This document shows, in pieces, positions 6,679-9,720 of a DNA stretch of 9,720 nucleotides (the first letter of the stretch is position 1; every line of letters begins with the position of its first letter). Position numbers and translations under genes: made by a program. This DNA comes from Candidatus Bathyarchaeota archaeon (GTDB lineage Archaea > Thermoproteota > Bathyarchaeia > 40CM-2-53-6): positions 1-9,720 of the forward strand of contig VBBE01000017.1 of the NCBI GenBank assembly GCA_005884605.1. Direction: 5' to 3'. The notes under the pieces are model-generated. The model had not been told where the DNA came from. It saw only the letters and a program-made list of their open reading frames with translations, and did no database searches.

Positions 6679-6734
6679 AGTACTCAGGCAAGTACTAGAA
6701 TTAAATAGATTGAGCAAAGCGGGATTGCTGAGGA
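6679..6734 (+). promoter_or_regulatory. promoter, dyad and ribosome site of the GYD gene
   Basis: A TATA-like box (ttaaata, 6701-6707) lies 35 bases before the ATG at 6742, and GAGGA (6730-6734) stands 7 bases before it. Just upstream of the TATA box is AGTACT-N6-AGTACT (6679-6696), an 18-base dyad that could bind a regulator or be chance. Confidence 0.45.
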
Positions 6735-6741
6735 TTTCTCA

Positions 6742-7029
6742 ATGCCGAAGTATGTTGCGTTGATCAACTGGACAGACCAGGGCGTTCGCGGCGTCAAGGA
6801 CACTCCGAAACGGGTGGAGAACGCGAAGGCGCTTGCGCGGAAGCTGGGAGGAAAAATCGACATCCACTACACAATGGGCGAATACGACGCGGTCGCCATT
6901 GTGGAGATGCCGAGCGATGAAGCCTACAATCGGTTCACCCTCACAACCGCAACCCTCGGAAACATCCGCACAAAGACCCTGAAAGCCTGGACCCTAGAAG
7001 AGTTCCAGAAAATAACAGACCAACTCTAG
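6742..7029 (+). CDS. GYD-domain protein
   Basis: 95 residues, covering one complete GYD domain (Pfam PF08734), a ferredoxin-like alpha/beta fold found widely in archaea and bacteria and related in shape to the dimeric alpha/beta-barrel proteins. Diagnostic parts are ALINWTDQGVRGVKDTPKR (about 6-24), the Gly-Gly-Lys before the second strand, the name motif in the form MGEYDAVAIVEMP (45-57; GEYD in place of GxYD), and the C-terminal TLGNIRTKTLKAWTLEEF (about 71-88). The length is normal and nothing is missing. The biochemical role of the family is not established; it is assumed to act as a small oligomeric binding protein. The ATG has a good ribosome site and its own promoter, and a T-rich stretch follows, so the gene is probably transcribed alone. 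The convergent gene ends 68 bases away. Confidence 0.9.
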   Translation: MPKYVALINWTDQGVRGVKDTPKRVENAKALARKLGGKIDIHYTMGEYDAVAIVEMPSDEAYNRFTLTTATLGNIRTKTLKAWTLEEFQKITDQL

Positions 7030-7066
7030 CACTTACAACTACGACATTAGAATTCGACCCTTCCAC

Positions 7067-7083
7067 TTTTTTCTTCGATTTGT
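7067..7083 (+). terminator. T-rich terminator after the GYD gene
   Basis: Six T's at 7067-7072 followed by cttcgatttgt lie about 38 bases past the stop codon. Archaeal RNA polymerase commonly terminates at such T-tracts without a hairpin. The site sits between convergent genes. Confidence 0.45.
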
Positions 7084-7097
7084 CAATCAACTAACTC

Positions 7098-8345
7098 TTA
7101 GGAAGTGCTGTTGCCTTTGAGCTCTAGATATATTCCTCTCTGGACCTCGACCTGCGCCCAGGCGTACGATTCAGTGTACGTTTGTGCGTTTGATATCGAG
7201 TGATCGAAGAGTTCCGTTCGTTCAGTTGTAGCGGTAAAACAATTCCTCGACGTTTGACCCGCGATGGGTTGAGGAGCATCTATGCCACAGTTGCTATAGG
7301 CTCCATGGCTGAGAAGCTCAACAAGCGTAGAATTCGCCTGAGTCGCGGTTATGCCTACAGATTGAGAACTAGAGGAGGCATTCGGTGCGATAGTGTTCCA
7401 GGCTCCGACCCCTGCGACACCCCGATACCGACCAATCGTCATTGTGATTATGATAGACATCACACATGGGGCTTGGCAGCCTGACCAGTCAGGGCTGGCG
7501 GTCATGTTTGTCGAATTGGTGGTTGATGAGGCTCTCCCGGTCCAAACCTGCTCCCAGAAATTCGCCCCCGCCCCGGGAAAAGCACTGGCCATTCTCGTGT
7601 AAACGCTAGACTGAGTGTCTCTTACGTAGGAAATGTCTGGAAGATTTCCCCCACTTCCCTGGGAATAAGCGATCTGAACAATGATGAAGTCATCAGCGTT
7701 AGTCTCTATCGCTCCCGTGTAGGATGCGTTGCTTGACACCGTGGCTTCCGCTATGTTGGAAACAGCGTAGAATCTGGGAGCCATCGTCCTAATTGATGGT
7801 GTTTTGACTGATGGACTCGTACCAGCACCGCTGGTACCGCCCGTACCGGGGCTACTAGGGTTCGTATGATGTTGAGAACCCAAATTGACAGCGGTGAACC
7901 CTACAACCATCGTCAACATAATCCCTGCGAGAATCACGACCAAAATGATCCTGTAGAAATGAAAGGGCGAAAATTTTCCGTGCTTTTTCGAGAGAATTCC
8001 CACTCCTGACGATACATGTTCTCTCGGAATCTCACTTTGCATAATCTCTTCTTCGAGATCATAACTCCCAAACGTTCTCCTGCCAACTCGGTGCTGAGTC
8101 TTTCGTAATGCCAGAGAGTACGCAAACAATGCCACTCCCTGGAGGGAAAGCAGCGTTGCAATGCTAGTCAGGAGTAACGACGAAGCTGCCCCGATGCTGA
8201 TCCAGACCCATAGGATGGCTGCAACGTCAGTTGAGATGAAGCCGGCAACGACGTGAGCCCGATTCCTCTTTTCGCCTCTCCCGGAAAAGATTGCTTGCAC
8301 TCCGTTCTGCGCTGGTCTTCTTTTCCTTCTCGGAGACTTGGCCAA
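7098..8345 (-). CDS. membrane protein with large extracellular beta-rich domain, unknown family
   Basis: 415 residues from a TTG at 8345, chosen because AGGAGG (8354-8359, minus strand) stands 8 bases before it. The N-terminus is very basic (KSPRRKRR) and cytoplasmic. Two membrane helices follow (about 33-53 and 56-80), then a charged cytoplasmic loop (about 81-130) and a third helix (131-153). A Gly/Ser/Thr/Pro linker (about 160-180) leads to an outer domain (185-415), with several N-x-S/T sites and four cysteines (C290, C294, C353, C369). That domain has alternating strands: NADDFIIVQIAYS (216-228), FWEQVWTGRASS (263-274), MSIIITMTIGRYRG (296-309). The pattern recalls beta-sandwich adhesion-like domains common in soil Thaumarchaeota, but I do not recognise a named family. 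No enzyme motif is seen. The two extra N-terminal helices set it apart from a simple anchored exoprotein. Monocistronic; divergent from the UDP-glucose dehydrogenase gene. Confidence 0.75.
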   Translation of the reverse strand: MAKSPRRKRRPAQNGVQAIFSGRGEKRNRAHVVAGFISTDVAAILWVWISIGAASSLLLTSIATLLSLQGVALFAYSLALRKTQHRVGRRTFGSYDLEEEIMQSEIPREHVSSGVGILSKKHGKFSPFHFYRIILVVILAGIMLTMVVGFTAVNLGSQHHTNPSSPGTGGTSGAGTSPSVKTPSIRTMAPRFYAVSNIAEATVSSNASYTGAIETNADDFIIVQIAYSQGSGGNLPDISYVRDTQSSVYTRMASAFPGAGANFWEQVWTGRASSTTNSTNMTASPDWSGCQAPCVMSIIITMTIGRYRGVAGVGAWNTIAPNASSSSQSVGITATQANSTLVELLSHGAYSNCGIDAPQPIAGQTSRNCFTATTERTELFDHSISNAQTYTESYAWAQVEVQRGIYLELKGNSTS

Positions 8346-8369
8346 AGGCGATCCCTCCTGCTCACGACA

Positions 8370-8384
8370 GAGGATTGAATCCTC
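8370..8384 (-). promoter_or_regulatory. perfect 15-base dyad ahead of the membrane protein gene
   Basis: GAGGATT-G-AATCCTC is a perfect 7-base inverted repeat around one base, ending 25 bases before the TTG start at 8345. A one-base loop cannot form a hairpin, so if functional it is a protein-binding site near the transcript start. No clear TATA box was found upstream on that strand. Confidence 0.35.
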
Positions 8385-8489
8385 GGAATAGTGTGAGCCC
8401 TAGCGACATCGATGCATATCCTCCCTATTCCCTTGTTATCTTGACAGAGATCGTAATCATCAGCAACCCCCAGGATGTCTCACCATCAT

Positions 8490-8520
8490 CTTGTAAGAGA
8501 ATCAGCAGAGAACTTACAAG
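8490..8520. repeat. 8-base inverted repeat
   Basis: CTTGTAAG (8490-8497) and CTTACAAG (8513-8520) are perfect reverse complements, 15 bases apart. It could be a hairpin or an operator in the divergent promoter region. No T-run follows, so it is not an obvious terminator. Confidence 0.35.
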
Positions 8521-8666
8521 TAGGATATTCGCGACTCGCAAGAATTGGCATGAAATTGCTTGAAATCACTATCTTTTAACAGAGCACCTTTCACGAGATT
8601 ATATTCGCCGTCGCCCCCCGAAACCCAGGCTCCTTATTAGCAACCCACTGCCCGGCGCCTTCTAGC

Positions 8667-8694
8667 ACAAGGACCCGCCTACAAGGACCCCGCT
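8667..8694. repeat. 14-base tandem repeat
   Basis: acaaggacccgcct (8667-8680) is followed directly by acaaggaccccgct (8681-8694), with a partial third copy (aggacc) after it. Two bases differ. It lies in a C-rich noncoding stretch; no function is evident. Confidence 0.5.
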
Positions 8695-8759
8695 AGGACC
8701 AGCCAGACCATCTTCCTTGTCCCATAGCTAGGGAATTACCTTTGTCCGCAATCGCCAGA

Positions 8760-8767
8760 CTTTATAG
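8760..8767 (+). promoter_or_regulatory. TATA box of the UDP-glucose dehydrogenase gene
   Basis: ctttatag is centred about 30 bases before the TTG at 8794. With the usual archaeal spacing the transcript would begin within a few bases of that codon, so the mRNA is probably leaderless; no Shine-Dalgarno is seen. Confidence 0.55.
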
Positions 8768-8793
8768 TTCCAGACAAAATACCGCTATGCAAC

Positions 8794-9720
8794 TTGAAGA
8801 CCAAGTGGGCCTCTATCTCGATCGTTGGAATGGGCTATGTCGGAATATGCTCTGCCGCAACCTTCGCGTCCCGCGGCATCCGGACAATAGGAATAGACAT
8901 TGACCAGGCGCGAGTGGAACAGATTCGTAGAGGCAAGGCTCCTCTACACGAGCCACAGCTAGATTCTATGCTGAAGAACGTTGTCAGGAAGAAGCTCCTG
9001 GACGCCACAAGCGATATTTCCATGGCAGCCCACACGGACGTGACCTTTCTGACGGTTGGAACTCCGAGTCAGCCGGACGGATCCATCGACCTCTCGTACA
9101 TCAAGAACGCCACGGAAGATCTGGGAAATCTACTGCGAGAGAAACGTGGCTACCATCTTGTTGTCGTCAAGAGCACGGTCGTTCCGGGCACCACTAACGG
9201 CGTTGTAAAGCGGTTCCTGGAACAGTCCAGCCGCAAGACTATAGGATCAGAGCTAGGTCTCTGTGCTAATCCTGAGTTCTTGAAAGAAGGAACCGCGATC
9301 AGCGACGCTCTCCATCCTGACAAGATAGTCATCGGATCAAACGACAAGAAATCAGCCAGCGAACTCACCAAACTCTACCGCCGATTCTACGGGTCCAAGC
9401 TACCAACTGTTATCCTTACAAGTCCTGGGGCTGCCGAGCTGGTCAAGTACGCTAGCAACGCCTTCCTCGCAACCAAGGTCAGCTTCATCAATACAATCGC
9501 AAATATCGCCGAACGGATACCCGGGGTAGACGTTGGCACGATTGCGGAAGCTATCGGCCTTGATCCGAGAATCGGACCCCTATTCCTGAAAGCAGGACCC
9601 GGCTACGGCGGAAGTTGTTTCCACAAAGATCTCCAGGCACTCATCAACTACAGCCAAAACGAGAACTATGATCCGATCCTATTCCGAGCTACAGAAGAGA
9701 CCAACGAGCAACAAGCAAGC
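8794..9720 (+). CDS. ugd: UDP-glucose 6-dehydrogenase, C-terminus cut by window edge
   Basis: 309 codons are in the window, of about 420-440 expected. The enzyme oxidises UDP-glucose to UDP-glucuronate in the cytoplasm with two NAD+, supplying sugar acids for surface polysaccharide or protein glycans. Seen: the NAD-binding loop GMGYVG (12-17) after the first strand and D36 at the end of the second (GIDID); TPSQPDGSIDL (101-111); STVVPGTT (138-145); NPEFLKEG (159-166) with E161; ELVKYASNAF (215-224) with K218 and N222; and GYGGSCFHKD (270-279) with the catalytic Cys275. NPEFLKEG-x8-HPDKIVIG favours UDP-glucose over UDP-ManNAc dehydrogenases, which share the fold. The start is TTG at 8794; the nearby ATG at 8787 is in another frame that stops after 38 codons. 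All catalytic residues within the window are intact. Confidence 0.92.
   Translation, partial: MKTKWASISIVGMGYVGICSAATFASRGIRTIGIDIDQARVEQIRRGKAPLHEPQLDSMLKNVVRKKLLDATSDISMAAHTDVTFLTVGTPSQPDGSIDLSYIKNATEDLGNLLREKRGYHLVVVKSTVVPGTTNGVVKRFLEQSSRKTIGSELGLCANPEFLKEGTAISDALHPDKIVIGSNDKKSASELTKLYRRFYGSKLPTVILTSPGAAELVKYASNAFLATKVSFINTIANIAERIPGVDVGTIAEAIGLDPRIGPLFLKAGPGYGGSCFHKDLQALINYSQNENYDPILFRATEETNEQQAS

Larger units (their letters stand above)
6421..6741. other. intergenic region of 321 bases
   Basis: No convincing plus-strand gene lies between the kelch and GYD genes. The first part (6421-6520) is C/A-rich without structure I can name. The last 65 bases hold the promoter of the GYD gene. On the minus strand, 6570-6680 could encode a very small membrane peptide, listed separately. 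The longer minus-strand frame at 6436-6717 has odd composition and is probably chance. Confidence 0.5.
8346..8793. other. divergent intergenic region of 448 bases
   Basis: This stretch separates the minus-strand membrane protein gene from the plus-strand UDP-glucose dehydrogenase gene. It holds a ribosome site (8354-8359) and a perfect 15-base dyad (8370-8384) for the former, the TATA box (8760-8767) for the latter, an 8-base inverted repeat CTTGTAAG/CTTACAAG (8490-8497 and 8513-8520), and a 14-base tandem repeat (8667-8694). Frames of up to 90 codons overlap it but have poor composition. A possible 15-codon minus-strand leader frame (MSLGLTLF...) lies just upstream of the membrane gene; I do not call it. 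Confidence 0.5.

Noticed and set aside
6436..6717. 93-codon minus-strand frame in the kelch-GYD spacer
   Set aside because: Trp/Arg-rich with no domain pattern; probably chance, whereas another frame there contains a clean membrane helix.
8291..8563. 90-codon plus-strand frame
   Set aside because: It overlaps the 5' end and ribosome site of the minus-strand membrane protein gene and has low-quality composition.
8667..8694. tandem repeat as a possible CRISPR array
   Set aside because: Only two 14-base units with no spacers between them; no cas gene is nearby.
8787..8903. ATG-started frame ahead of ugd
   Set aside because: It is out of frame with the dehydrogenase and stops after 38 codons; the TTG at 8794 fits the NAD-binding N-terminus.

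Overview
This window looks like a chromosomal segment of an archaeon. The promoters have the archaeal form: A/T-rich TATA boxes sit about 25-30 bases before the start codon. Two genes (the VapB-like antitoxin and UDP-glucose dehydrogenase) appear to be leaderless and begin with TTG, and TTG or GTG is the best start for most genes here. The gene content fits as well: a VapBC pair, a GYD-domain protein, a secreted kelch protein ending in an archaeal-style dockerin-like repeat, and several surface proteins anchored by a C-terminal membrane helix. My best guess is a soil or sediment TACK-group archaeon (Nitrososphaeria/Thaumarchaeota- or Bathyarchaeia-like). No rRNA or marker gene is present to prove this.

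Layout. 1-1190, minus strand: a partial APH/choline-kinase-fold phosphotransferase running off the left edge, preceded by a small unknown ORF. Both lie downstream of an A/T-rich promoter built from two tandem near-palindromes. 1376-2560, minus strand: a secreted, membrane-anchored phosphoesterase of the acid phosphatase/phospholipase C superfamily. 2659-3891, plus strand: a vapBC toxin-antitoxin pair lying between two related C-terminal remnants of a lost surface-protein family. 3999-4415, plus strand: a small three-helix membrane protein with a faint resemblance to PycTM effectors. 4519-6420, plus strand: a secreted seven-repeat kelch propeller with an Ig-like region and a dockerin-like tail. 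6742-7029, plus strand: a GYD-domain protein. 7098-8345, minus strand: a membrane protein of unknown family with a large extracellular domain. 8794-9720, plus strand: UDP-glucose 6-dehydrogenase, cut by the right edge.

How the genes relate. They do not form one pathway. The theme is the cell surface: three products are predicted to be exported or to have large outside domains, one (UDP-glucose dehydrogenase) makes a precursor for surface polysaccharide or glycoprotein glycans, and two remnants are of surface proteins. The vapBC pair and the flanking remnants mark a rearranged, accessory patch. The least explained items are the sandwich of vapBC between paralogous remnants, the tandem operator-like repeat at 1144-1181, the orphan PycTM-like membrane protein, and a possible tiny membrane peptide on the minus strand near 6600.
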